A DNA stretch of 64,000 nucleotides from Phycisphaerales bacterium. Its GTDB lineage: Bacteria > Planctomycetota > Phycisphaerae > UBA1845 > UTPLA1. A program made the translations under genes and the position numbers. Shown piece after piece: positions 43,708 to 52,051 of this stretch (position 1 is the stretch's first letter; every line of letters starts with the position of its first letter). Under the pieces are notes generated by a model that was given only the letters and a program-made list of their open reading frames with translations, was not told where the DNA came from and searched no databases. The stretch spans positions 558,001 to 622,000 of the forward strand of contig JACKHI010000002.1 in the NCBI GenBank assembly GCA_020639075.1, in the 5' to 3' direction.

Positions 43708-44775
43708 TCAATTGTGATTGAACATCGCGTCTGCCGCTCGGACTGTGTCTTGCAGGGAGACGCTGCAGCCGTTGGCCCCGATATCGCGCCAGAGGTCGGA
43801 GATTTCGGCAAACGGGGGACCTCCGACAAGGATCTTCAGACGATTCGCTGTTTGGTCCCGGCGAATGGTCTCGATGGTCCGGGCTGCGGCGCGTAAGTGA
43901 AGGGCTGTCGAAACGGAGAGCAGCAGCATGTTCGCCGGGCAGCGTTCCATGAATTCGATCAGGATATCGGCCGGCACGTTGGCGCCGAGGAACCAGGCGC
44001 GCCAACCGCTGAGTTCGAGGATGTCCGTCGCCATGCGAAGGCCGAGGTCGTGGAAGTCGCCGGCGACGGCTGCGGCGACGAGGCGTCGAGCGTCGGACCG
44101 GGGTTCGGGAAATCCGGATCGCAATCGCGCCATGACGTCGCGCGTCGTTGCGGTGGCAAGATGTTCCTCCGCGACGCTGATATCGCCGCGATGCCAGAGA
44201 ATGCCGATTTCGCGCATCGCGGGCTGAAGAATGCCGGTATAGAGATCCGTGAGGGGCGTTCCCGATTTCGCCGCGTCAAGAACCAATCGTGCCGCGTGAT
44301 GGTCTTCGCCAGTGAGGACGGCCTCGATGAACCCCAGGGCGATGCGATCCTGCGGGGCGTCGGGCCGAAGCGTGGATTGATCCAACCCCCCGTTCGCATG
44401 CATTTCGTCAAGCGCCGCATCGATGCAGCGGCCCGTTGGTTCGAGGGCGGCCGTCGGCAACTCCTCGCGAACGATTTCTCGCATACATCTAAGGCTCAGC
44501 TCAAGATCGGCGAGGCTCTCGGATTGCTCGCCATGGGCCTTGGCAGTCCATTGCAGTGCACGGGCGAAGACTTCCGGGCGTTCCAGTGCAACGGCCTGCG
44601 CAAGGAACCTGAATCTCGATTCGACATGGCTTACCCAGTCGTTTCGCCAAAACGCGCCGTATTTTTCAGGTAACAACGGATCCGACTTCAAATGGCGATT
44701 GACCGTCCACTCCGCCATTGCGCGCGTGACGTTTTCAATCGTGTCGGCGATCTGGTTGGCGGTTTTGCGATTCAT
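43708..44775 (-). CDS. CarH-like cobalamin-binding photosensor protein without DNA-binding domain
   Basis: The 355-residue protein has a helical N-terminal part (about 1-135) with no MerR-type helix-turn-helix, then a B12-binding four-helix bundle (about 140-220) and a Rossmann-type cobalamin-binding domain (about 230-350). The bundle carries Trp194-His195 and Glu204-His205, an exact Wx9EH motif as in CarH/LitR photoreceptors, and even the His next to Trp that CarH uses in the light-adapted state. The Rossmann part has DFHDLG (240-245), the DxHxxG motif whose His242 is the lower cobalt ligand, and VGGPPF. It overlaps the anti-sigma gene by 4 bp (ATGA). The N-terminal domain is of unknown type and could contact the anti-sigma or sigma factor. 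Confidence 0.92.
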   Translation of the reverse strand: MNRKTANQIADTIENVTRAMAEWTVNRHLKSDPLLPEKYGAFWRNDWVSHVESRFRFLAQAVALERPEVFARALQWTAKAHGEQSESLADLELSLRCMREIVREELPTAALEPTGRCIDAALDEMHANGGLDQSTLRPDAPQDRIALGFIEAVLTGEDHHAARLVLDAAKSGTPLTDLYTGILQPAMREIGILWHRGDISVAEEHLATATTRDVMARLRSGFPEPRSDARRLVAAAVAGDFHDLGLRMATDILELSGWRAWFLGANVPADILIEFMERCPANMLLLSVSTALHLRAAARTIETIRRDQTANRLKILVGGPPFAEISDLWRDIGANGCSVSLQDTVRAADAMFNHN

Positions 44776-45572
44776 CCTTTCGTTGCCGCAATAACGAGGA
44801 GCGGACCGTCGGAGACGACGACGCCGCCGGGTTGTTCAAGGGTGATGGCGAAGACCGACGGGTGCGAAACGTGGAGTTTGGCGTCGATCGGGACGAGCGC
44901 CTCATCCGAGGCCGCGGGGATGTCGAATACACCGCCGTCGATGGGATTCTTGTCGCGGCTGGGATCGACAATCCACAGTTGGTATTGCGCCTTGTTGGGG
45001 TTGTTGGCGGGCAGGCCTTTGAGTCTCAGGAAGCCGACTTGTTTCGAATCGCTCCAGATGACCTCCCCGGCGACGCATTCGTAGCCCCTCTGACCGGATG
45101 ACCAGGGGCAATGAAGGACGTCGTTCGCTTCGGATTCGAGCTGCGCAAGTTGTTCGTCCGGGGCAAAGGGAACGGACGACTCCGACTTCCTCGCGAGTGC
45201 CAGCCACCAGCCGCCGACGGCGAACACGATCAGAGCGGCGATCGCAAACCGCTTCCATAATCCCGCAGGGCGAAAGGCCGGCATCGCGCGATCACCGCGA
45301 TGAGGGCCGCCGGATTGCGCAGTACTCGCGAAGTGGGCGGCGGCCTGCAGCTCCAGCGCGGCCAGCAGTTGTTGCGACGGCGTCTGAATCTCCGGCAGCG
45401 TCGTCAATTGAATGGCGGCCGCGGCAAAGCACAATCCATCGCGATCTTCGTCTGGATGGTCGCCGAAGTAGTCGTCCAGAAGCGCGACATCGATTTCATT
45501 GAGGCCCACCGTCGCTTCGTCGGCGAGGAGGTCGAGGATTCTCGGATTGTCGGGAAGGCGTCGCGTCTTCAT
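44772..45572 (-). CDS. RskA-family anti-sigma factor (membrane-spanning)
   Basis: The 266-residue product has an N-terminal cytoplasmic domain (about 1-100) with no HxxxCxxC zinc motif, one membrane helix (about 104-126, FAIAALIVFAVGGWWLALA) and a C-terminal extracytoplasmic RskA domain. That domain has the family markers YQLWIVDPSRD, GGVFDIP and FAITLEQPGGV, ending in a GPLLVIAA-type strand. RskA proteins hold an ECF sigma factor at the membrane and release it on a signal. The gene overlaps the ECF gene by 4 bp and the B12-protein gene by 4 bp, so all three are coupled. Confidence 0.93.
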   Translation of the reverse strand: MKTRRLPDNPRILDLLADEATVGLNEIDVALLDDYFGDHPDEDRDGLCFAAAAIQLTTLPEIQTPSQQLLAALELQAAAHFASTAQSGGPHRGDRAMPAFRPAGLWKRFAIAALIVFAVGGWWLALARKSESSVPFAPDEQLAQLESEANDVLHCPWSSGQRGYECVAGEVIWSDSKQVGFLRLKGLPANNPNKAQYQLWIVDPSRDKNPIDGGVFDIPAASDEALVPIDAKLHVSHPSVFAITLEQPGGVVVSDGPLLVIAATKG

Positions 45573-46138
45573 TGCGCGTCCCTCCCGGATGGTTGCGATT
45601 GTTCGGGGTTTAAGAGTTCGCGCACGCGGATTAGACCGCGGCGGACATGGGTTTTGACGGTGCCGAGCGGCATATGGAGCGTGTCGGCGATCTGCTGATG
45701 GGACCAGCCGTCGCAGACGGCGAGGCGCAGGATCCGTTGCTGTTCGGGCTTCAGGGTGCGAATGGCATTGTCGGCAAGCGTCGCTTCTTCGGCGATTTCG
45801 AGCCCCGGGCCGGCATCGGGATCGGATTCGACATCGATTTCATCCAGCGGGACGGAGGCGGCATTGTCGAGCCGGCGCGAAAGTCGCCGCCGTCGGTCGA
45901 TCAGGCGGCGCCGGGCGACCATCGCGATGAAGGCGGGTTCGGACGCTACATTCGGATCGAAGCGAGACGCGGATTTCCAGAGTTCGATGAAGACTTCCTG
46001 GACGGCATCTTCGGCTTCGGCCGCGTTGGCGAGGAGTCGCCGTGCGAGGGACCAGACGAGCCCGCTGTATTGCTCGATGCAATTGCGAACGGCGGCCATG
46101 TCGCCTTCCGCGACGCGTTGGAGAATCGTCGATGACAT
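45569..46138 (-). CDS. ECF (extracytoplasmic-function) RNA polymerase sigma factor
   Basis: From the ATG at 46138 the product has 189 residues, a normal ECF length. Region 2 (about 25-90) includes AEAEDAVQEVFIELWKSA and AFIAMVARRRLIDRRRR; region 4 (about 130-180) has the helix-turn-helix CDGWSHQQIADTLHMPLGT. The frame is open 157 codons upstream, but those residues are Arg/Pro-rich. It lies first in the operon with rskA-type and B12-sensor genes. The regulon is not visible directly; the lipocalins and the divergent lipid-modification operon are candidates. Confidence 0.95.
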   Translation of the reverse strand: MSSTILQRVAEGDMAAVRNCIEQYSGLVWSLARRLLANAAEAEDAVQEVFIELWKSASRFDPNVASEPAFIAMVARRRLIDRRRRLSRRLDNAASVPLDEIDVESDPDAGPGLEIAEEATLADNAIRTLKPEQQRILRLAVCDGWSHQQIADTLHMPLGTVKTHVRRGLIRVRELLNPEQSQPSGRDAQ

Positions 46139-46380
46139 GTGGCCGACAGTTGTCCCTGTGGAGCGCGACGTTTCGACGGTCCGAATAGCCGGCAACGATC
46201 CGCGCTCGAGTCGATCGCCGCCCACGCCAATCCAACGGTTCGATCTTACCACATTTTCCAGCATTCGGGTGGCAAGCACAAATAGCCTCTGTTGTGTGAC
46301 AGGAGGATCGTCTCGTATTCCGCGTCGCCAGTGAATTCGCGGAGACTTGCGTATCAGATTCGGCGGCCGGCACTCGGGGG

Positions 46381-47124
46381 TCATTCTGTCGGGCGTTGGG
46401 GCGTCATTTGAATGCGGGATGTGTCGTATCCGTTTGCTTTCAGGCGTCGGAAGATGGCCTCGAGCGTTTGTCGGGGCAGCGTCGAGGTTCTGGAGAGGAT
46501 CCAGAGTCGTTCGCGGTCGGGTTGGCCGACGACTGCAAACCGGTACTCGTCGTCCAGGTCGATGATCCAATAATCGGCTTTGAAGGGCCAGATGAACTGC
46601 ACGAGCCACTTGGCGTTTGAGGATTTGTCGGATACCCAGGCGGTGGCAGTCGAAACGGTCAGCTCCGCATCGAGGGCGCCAGAACGTCCGTAGTTGCGGA
46701 CGACAATCTCTCCGTCGGCCTGAAGGTCATATTCGGCGATCACGCCGACCACGCCCGTTTGATACCGGTTAGGGAGGCGGGCGATTTCGAACCAGCGGCC
46801 CATGTAGCGTTCAAGGTCGACTGCGGGCACGGTTCGCAAGGGCGCCGAGTTGGGGAGATCGGATCCGGCCGGATCCGTCGAGTCAATAGAGTGACGCAGC
46901 GACGGATCAGCTTCGTTCGAGATCTCTGTCATTGCGGGTAAGACGGCATCGTTGGTCCGTCGCGATCCGCTGGCGAATGTTCTATCGTCCACATGCTCCG
47001 TCGAGCGTCGATTCGATGGTCGTGCATTACGATCGTGCGACTTGTCGCAGAGTACGCAGGACGTCGTGACGACGAACAGAACGCCGAGCAAGACGGGTAT
47101 TGCGGAATCTCGCCTGCGGTGCAT
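46381..47124 (-). CDS. Second lipocalin, probable lipoprotein with long N-terminal linker
   Basis: From the ATG at 47124 the product has 247 residues. A basic leader and hydrophobic stretch end in the lipobox-like VVTTSC (Cys23). A linker of about 80 residues rich in Ser, Thr and Asp precedes the lipocalin domain, which has DLERYMGRWFEIARLPNRY (with the G-x-W), WPFKADYWIIDLDDEY and WILSRTSTL. It is a diverged relative of the lipocalin at 42931, which sits on the other side of the sigma operon. It starts 10 bp after the phosphatase gene, so the two are probably co-transcribed. Confidence 0.9.
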   Translation of the reverse strand: MHRRRDSAIPVLLGVLFVVTTSCVLCDKSHDRNARPSNRRSTEHVDDRTFASGSRRTNDAVLPAMTEISNEADPSLRHSIDSTDPAGSDLPNSAPLRTVPAVDLERYMGRWFEIARLPNRYQTGVVGVIAEYDLQADGEIVVRNYGRSGALDAELTVSTATAWVSDKSSNAKWLVQFIWPFKADYWIIDLDDEYRFAVVGQPDRERLWILSRTSTLPRQTLEAIFRRLKANGYDTSRIQMTPQRPTE

Positions 47125-47134
47125 TTTCGCTATC

Positions 47135-48067
47135 TCAGTTCGTGGTGGAAACAGGCGGCGCCGGTGCAATCCCGAGTCGATTTCGGATCGCATGGAGCCA
47201 TGGATTGACGCCAAGATTGTCGACGAATTCGAGGGCCAACAGGGTTACGTCATCCTGCTCACGCCAGTCCGGTGCGCCGTGTTCGTCCAATCGTTGAACA
47301 ATTACCTGGACGAGTTTCGGGCAATCGAGTTGCCGGTGTTGATTCAGGCAATGATCCAACCGGTCAATGCCGAATAGTTCGCCGGATGAGTTTCGCGCTT
47401 CATGAGCGCCGTCAGTCACGATCACGAGCTTGTCGCCGTGACGGACTCGAATCCGCCGTCGCGTGTAACGCACGCGCGGATCGACACCAAGGGCGACATT
47501 GCTCAGTCGGCCGGTGTCACTGATCGTTAATCGCTCCCATTGTTGCGTCTGCGAGCGATACCACCAGGCGGGCTCGTGTCCTGCAGCGCTGAGGGAGAGC
47601 ATTCGGGTTGGCGGGAAATACGTACAAGTGACAGCGGTCGCCATGCCCTCGAACTCATCCTCAATCAGCCGGCGATTCAGACGCGTCAGGATGCGACGTT
47701 GGTCGAAGCGATTCATGAACTTTCGCATCTGGGCGTGAACCGCGGAACCGACGGAGGCGACCGCTTCGCCGTGGCCGGTTACATCGGCAACGCAGAATCT
47801 TGAAAGTAGGCCGGAGCCGCAGACGGAGAGGTAGTAGATGTCACCGCCGCGATGACCATCACAGGATCTGGAATACAGCGCCCCGCGGATCCCCGGCAAT
47901 TCAATCGGGGCGGCGACGCTGCGATTGCCGCCCCAAATCTCGTGGCACGCGAATTCAATTCGCTCAGGGCCAGAATGCGGGATGGGCTCTTGTCTATCGA
48001 GCATAGTGGACGAGCCATCGGGGGGTAAGTACCGCCGTGATCCGGCAGCGGCCAATCGCGCCACCAT
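47135..48067 (-). CDS. SpoIIE-type PP2C serine phosphatase
   Basis: The 310-residue product holds a SpoIIE/RsbU-type phosphatase domain with ADVTGHGEAV (about 94-103), the metal-binding GGDIYYL, SLSAAGHEPAW, IVTDGAHEARN and the last aspartates in EQDDVTLLALE. No receiver, PAS or membrane domain precedes the catalytic part; only about 60 residues lie before it. AGGTG lies 6 nt before the ATG at 48067, favouring this over an internal ATG at 48004. RsbU/SpoIIE phosphatases normally dephosphorylate an anti-anti-sigma factor. No such antagonist or switch kinase gene is seen here. Confidence 0.9.
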   Translation of the reverse strand: MVARLAAAGSRRYLPPDGSSTMLDRQEPIPHSGPERIEFACHEIWGGNRSVAAPIELPGIRGALYSRSCDGHRGGDIYYLSVCGSGLLSRFCVADVTGHGEAVASVGSAVHAQMRKFMNRFDQRRILTRLNRRLIEDEFEGMATAVTCTYFPPTRMLSLSAAGHEPAWWYRSQTQQWERLTISDTGRLSNVALGVDPRVRYTRRRIRVRHGDKLVIVTDGAHEARNSSGELFGIDRLDHCLNQHRQLDCPKLVQVIVQRLDEHGAPDWREQDDVTLLALEFVDNLGVNPWLHAIRNRLGIAPAPPVSTTN

Positions 48068-48090
48068 TATGACACCTGTAACGCTTTCGC

Positions 48091-48122
48091 AATCCAGTTC
48101 GTCAATTGAGGGTCGCTGGATT
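48091..48122. promoter_or_regulatory. Inverted repeat in the divergent phosphatase/DUF1475 promoter region
   Basis: AATCCAG (48091-48097) and its exact reverse complement CTGGATT (48116-48122) are separated by 18 bp in the 131-bp divergent gap. It could be a dimeric operator or a pair of back-to-back promoter elements. Seven-base arms are short, so chance is possible. Confidence 0.4.
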
Positions 48123-48198
48123 CGGTACGGCTTGTTTTTGTTGAGGTCGAAATAAATTCCGCATCCAGACGGCGGCGGGCGTCGAATACTGGCATGAC

Positions 48199-48597
48199 AT
48201 GTCGACGTCGAAAGTGGGACTTTTCGGGAGCTTTGTGGCGATCAGCGTCACGATGGTCTGCCTGATTTTCTGGGCAGCAGCGCAGGCGAATCTTTGGATT
48301 GATTTGGTCGCCATTGTGCGGCTTCCTTGGGGGCTCGTCACGCTGGCGGACCTGTCTTTCGGCCTGTTCTTCATCGCACTGTGGATAGCGCATCTCGAAC
48401 GGCGAGTGTGGCCGACCGCGATGTGGATTGTTCTGTTGCTTGTGCTCGGAAATCTGGCGACGGCAATCTACCTGCTGGTGCGGCTTTACAAATGTCGGTC
48501 GTTGACCGAGGTGTTGACACCGACCAGCAGGGCGGTTCCGGGCGACCGAAGACGAGGCGACCTGACTGGCGAAGTAAACCAACTCGAAAGTCGCTGA
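48199..48597 (+). CDS. DUF1475-like small membrane protein
   Basis: The 132-residue product has three hydrophobic helices (about 8-28, 40-66 and 74-92) with WGLVTLADLSFGLFFIALWI and WIVLLLVLGNLATAIYLLVRL, a pattern shared with bacterial DUF1475 proteins. The function is unknown. It is divergent from the phosphatase gene and lies 122 bp before the FAD-protein gene, so it may be first gene of the lipid operon. Confidence 0.75.
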   Translation: MSTSKVGLFGSFVAISVTMVCLIFWAAAQANLWIDLVAIVRLPWGLVTLADLSFGLFFIALWIAHLERRVWPTAMWIVLLLVLGNLATAIYLLVRLYKCRSLTEVLTPTSRAVPGDRRRGDLTGEVNQLESR

Positions 48598-48719
48598 ATC
48601 CACTTCATCATGTGTTTCGAAATGCTCGCAGGGTGACGTCGAACGCCACATAGTTGTTCGGCCCATCGACTGGTGCGAGTGGATTCGCAGCAGTGTCGTG
48701 CGCATCAGGCGGAGACGTC

Positions 48720-49970
48720 ATGCGAATCGCCATTATCGGCAGCGGGATATCGGGACTCGTCGTTGCGTATCTCCTGCAGCGTGAACATGAGATAACCGTA
48801 TTCGAGTCGGCGGATCGACTCGGAGGGCACGCGCATACAGTCAGTGTGGATATTCGTGGTCGGTCCGTGGGCGTTGATACCGGTTTCGTCGTATTCAATG
48901 AAACCGCGTATCCGAACTTCACCAAACTGCTCGGTCAGCTCGGCGTGGCTTCCCAGGTCAGCGACATGAGTTTCAGCGTGCAGTGCGATGAGACTGGGCT
49001 TGAGTATTCGAGCAGCTCGTTGGACGGCCTATTCGCCCAACGTGGCAACATGTTTCGCCCGACGTTCTATCGAATGTTGGCGGACATTCGCCGCTTCTAT
49101 CGCGAGTCTTGCGACGTGTTGAACGGAAACGGGCGATACGCCGAGACGACGCTGGGCGACTACCTGCGGCAGCGCCGTTATTCCAGGGCATTTATCGATC
49201 AACATATCGTGCCGATGGGCGCGGCGATCTGGTCGGCCGGGCCGTCTCAGCTCGAGTCGTTTCCAGTCAGTCAGTTTGTGCGATTCTTCGACAATCATCA
49301 GTTTCTGCAGATGACCGGACGCGCCCCATGGCGGACGATCTGCGGTGGCTCTCGAACCTATGTCGATGCCATCAGCCGGTCGTTTCGGGATCGTGTTCGA
49401 TTGTGCAGCCCCGTGCGATCGATTCGACGGCAAATTGACAGAGTCGAAGTCTCCACGGATGCGACTGCGAACGAGCGATTCGATCGGGTCGTATTGGCAG
49501 TTCACAGCGATCAGGCGCTGCAAATGCTCGAGGACCCGAGCGATGCGGAGTCGTCGATTCTCGGGGCGATCGCTTATCAACGAAACGACACGGTGCTGCA
49601 TACGGACCGTCGCCTGCTGCCGACGCGCGAGCGGGCCTGGGCGAGCTGGAATTACCATCGGCCGAGGAACGGCGCGGATCGCGTCACGATGACATACTGC
49701 ATGAACCGACTGCAGAAGTTCGAATCGCCTTCGCCGTACTGTGTGACGCTGAATCGTGACGAGGATGTCGCTTCGGAATGCATCATCAAACGAATGGTCT
49801 ATCACCATCCTCAATTCGATTCTGCGAGCTTTGCGGCGCAGAAGCGGTGGGCTGAGATCAGCGGCGTGGAGCGCACGCATTACTGCGGGGCCTATTGGGG
49901 ATACGGATTTCACGAAGACGGTGTGCGAAGCGCCCTGAACGTCTGCGAGCAATTCGGACTGAGGTTGTAG
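48720..49970 (+). CDS. FAD-dependent amine-oxidase/desaturase-like protein (COG2907-type)
   Basis: From the ATG at 48720 (GGAG 6 nt upstream; the frame is open to 48654) the product has 416 residues. It begins with a dinucleotide-binding loop GSGISGLVVAYLL and a second motif LGGHAHTV, then the remainder of the amine oxidase/CrtI-like fold, ending in a GYGFHEDGVRSA segment that contacts FAD. COG2907 proteins sit beside DUF1365 and cyclopropane synthase genes in many bacteria. In alphaproteobacterial furan fatty acid synthesis a comparable flavin enzyme acts on methylated acyl chains; that role is only a suggestion here. Confidence 0.9.
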   Translation: MRIAIIGSGISGLVVAYLLQREHEITVFESADRLGGHAHTVSVDIRGRSVGVDTGFVVFNETAYPNFTKLLGQLGVASQVSDMSFSVQCDETGLEYSSSSLDGLFAQRGNMFRPTFYRMLADIRRFYRESCDVLNGNGRYAETTLGDYLRQRRYSRAFIDQHIVPMGAAIWSAGPSQLESFPVSQFVRFFDNHQFLQMTGRAPWRTICGGSRTYVDAISRSFRDRVRLCSPVRSIRRQIDRVEVSTDATANERFDRVVLAVHSDQALQMLEDPSDAESSILGAIAYQRNDTVLHTDRRLLPTRERAWASWNYHRPRNGADRVTMTYCMNRLQKFESPSPYCVTLNRDEDVASECIIKRMVYHHPQFDSASFAAQKRWAEISGVERTHYCGAYWGYGFHEDGVRSALNVCEQFGLRL

Positions 49971-49973
49971 CCG

Positions 49974-50750
49974 ATGGAAAGCTGTCTTTACGAAGGCGAA
50001 GTCCGGCATCGCAGAATGCTGCCGATCGAACATACGTTTCGGTATCGGATGTTCATGCTGTATATCGACCTGGACGAGCTGGACAACGTGTTCCGGGGTA
50101 CATGGTTGTGGAGCGTCGACGGTTGGGGGCTGGCAAATATTCGGCGTCGCGATCATCACGGCTGTGCGTCGGACCATTTGAGCCGGTCGATTCGAGATCT
50201 GGTTGCCGACAAATGCGGCCGCCGTCCGGATGGGCCGATTCGGTTGTTGACGATGCCGTCGTGCTTCGGGTATCGGTTCAACCCCGTCAGCTTCTATTAT
50301 TGTTACGCAGCGGACGGCGTCGAACTGCAGACGATCGTTGCGGAAGTAAACAACACGCCGTGGAACGAGCAGCATTGCTACGTGCTCGACAGTTCGCAGC
50401 GCGAGCCTGACGATCGACTGCACCGGCACCGGTTCGCGAAGCAGTTCCATGTCTCGCCGTTTATGAGTATGTCGCATCATTACGACTGGCGGTTTTCACT
50501 GCCGGGCGAACGGCTGAGCGTCCACATGGAGAACTTCGAGCAGGGGGAGAAGCTGTTTGACGCGTCGATGTCGCTGCGCCGTCGGGAGATTTCGCCGTCG
50601 GCGCTGCGCGGCGTGCTTCTGCGGTACCCGTTGATGGCGTTCCGCGTCATCTCGGCAATCTACGTGCAGGCGGCGCGATTGTGGTGGAAACGTGCACCGT
50701 TCTTTCCGCATCCGGCGACGAGGGCGGACCTGGCAAGGAAATCGGCATGA
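49974..50750 (+). CDS. DUF1365-family protein
   Basis: The 258-residue product has the family landmarks YEGEVRHRRMLPIEHTFRYR, the central MPSCFGYRFNPVSFYYCY and AEVNNTPWNEQHCYVL. The function is unknown; the gene nearly always accompanies the COG2907 flavin enzyme and cyclopropane-type methyltransferases. Only 3 bp separate it from the previous gene, and its stop overlaps the next start as ATGA. Confidence 0.93.
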   Translation: MESCLYEGEVRHRRMLPIEHTFRYRMFMLYIDLDELDNVFRGTWLWSVDGWGLANIRRRDHHGCASDHLSRSIRDLVADKCGRRPDGPIRLLTMPSCFGYRFNPVSFYYCYAADGVELQTIVAEVNNTPWNEQHCYVLDSSQREPDDRLHRHRFAKQFHVSPFMSMSHHYDWRFSLPGERLSVHMENFEQGEKLFDASMSLRRREISPSALRGVLLRYPLMAFRVISAIYVQAARLWWKRAPFFPHPATRADLARKSA

Positions 50751-52051
50751 GTACATCTGCAACGGGGCTTGCGGCAATGAACACGCCGTCTTGCCGGGAA
50801 ACCTGGCTGGATCGATCGTGTCGCCGCGCGATTCTGCGACTGCTGTCGGGGATACGCGAAGGCAGAGTGACATTGATCGACGGGCAATCGCAACACGTCT
50901 TCGGTAATGCAGGTTGCGGGTCGCCCATCAGTGTTACGGTGACTGTTCACTCGCCGGCGTTGTATCGTCGCGCGGCGCTGGGCGGCCACATCGCGATGGC
51001 CAGGAGTTACGCTGACGGCCTATGGAGTTGCGACAATCTGACGGGATTGATCCGAATCTTCGTTCGGCAGCTCGAAGTGATGGACGCGACGGATCGCGGA
51101 TGGGCTCGGATCGTCAAGCCGTTACACGGCGCGTTTCACTGGTTGCGCCGGAATTCCCGCGTCGGCAGTCGCAGAAATATCGCGGCGCACTACGACTTGG
51201 GCAACGACCTGTTCGAGTTGATCCTCGACGACACGATGACGTACTCGGCAGGCATTTTCGAGACGTCGGAATCGACCATGCGCGAGGCGTCGATCGCGAA
51301 GATCGACCGGCTCTGCAGGAAGCTGCGATTGGGGCCCGGCGATCGTCTGCTCGAGATCGGAACGGGTTGGGGCAGCTTCGCGGTGCACGCGGCAAGCAGG
51401 TATGGATGTCATGTCACGACGGCGACGGTTTCGCGCGAACAATATGACGTCGCGACGCGGCGGATTGAAGCGGCAGGGTTGAGCGATCAGGTGGATGTGC
51501 TGTTGTGTGACTATCGGGATTTGTCCGGGGAGTACGACAAGCTCGTCTGCGTCGAAATGATTGAGGCGGTGGGCCATCAATACTACGACACGTTTTTTCG
51601 CAAGTGCTCGAATCTGCTGGCGCCGCATGGGTTGATGGCGTTGCAAGCAATCACGATTCCGGATCATCGGTACGAGTTGGCGCGGCGAACAGTCGACTTC
51701 ATCAAGCGCGACATCTTTCCGGGTAGTTGTATTCCGTCGATTGAGCGAATGTGTCGGAGCGTCGCGCGGGGGACGGACCTGAAGTTGACGCATCTGGAGG
51801 ACATCACACCGCACTACGCTGAGACGCTGGCGCGCTGGCGTCGCCGGATGCACGGCAATATCGATGCCATTCGCGCGCTGGGCTACACGGATCGATTCCT
51901 GCGGCTATGGGAGTTCTACCTGTGTTATTGCGAGGGAGGATTCGCGGAGCGATACACGGGCTGTGTGCAGCTATTGTTCGCCAAGCCGAGGAATCGAAGC
52001 AATCCCGTGCTGCCGGTATTGACTCATGAGGTCGGCGGGCTCGATTCTTGA
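50747..52051 (+). CDS. Cyclopropane-fatty-acyl-phospholipid synthase (CFA-type methyltransferase)
   Basis: From the ATG at 50747 the product has 434 residues, normal for the family. It has the substrate motif HYDLGNDLFELILDDTMTYS, the SAM-binding LLEIGTGWGSFAVHAA and the acidic CVEMIEAVGHQYYDTFF containing the conserved Glu. CFA synthases transfer a methylene/methyl from SAM to unsaturated acyl chains of membrane phospholipids. It overlaps DUF1365 by 4 bp and the next gene as TTGA. Confidence 0.93.
   Translation: MSTSATGLAAMNTPSCRETWLDRSCRRAILRLLSGIREGRVTLIDGQSQHVFGNAGCGSPISVTVTVHSPALYRRAALGGHIAMARSYADGLWSCDNLTGLIRIFVRQLEVMDATDRGWARIVKPLHGAFHWLRRNSRVGSRRNIAAHYDLGNDLFELILDDTMTYSAGIFETSESTMREASIAKIDRLCRKLRLGPGDRLLEIGTGWGSFAVHAASRYGCHVTTATVSREQYDVATRRIEAAGLSDQVDVLLCDYRDLSGEYDKLVCVEMIEAVGHQYYDTFFRKCSNLLAPHGLMALQAITIPDHRYELARRTVDFIKRDIFPGSCIPSIERMCRSVARGTDLKLTHLEDITPHYAETLARWRRRMHGNIDAIRALGYTDRFLRLWEFYLCYCEGGFAERYTGCVQLLFAKPRNRSNPVLPVLTHEVGGLDS

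Noticed and set aside
46139..46380. TAAGAT-like and TTGCCA-like elements upstream of the ECF sigma gene as a promoter
   Set aside because: The spacing (about 21 bp) does not fit a sigma-70 promoter and no match to an ECF consensus could be confirmed by eye.
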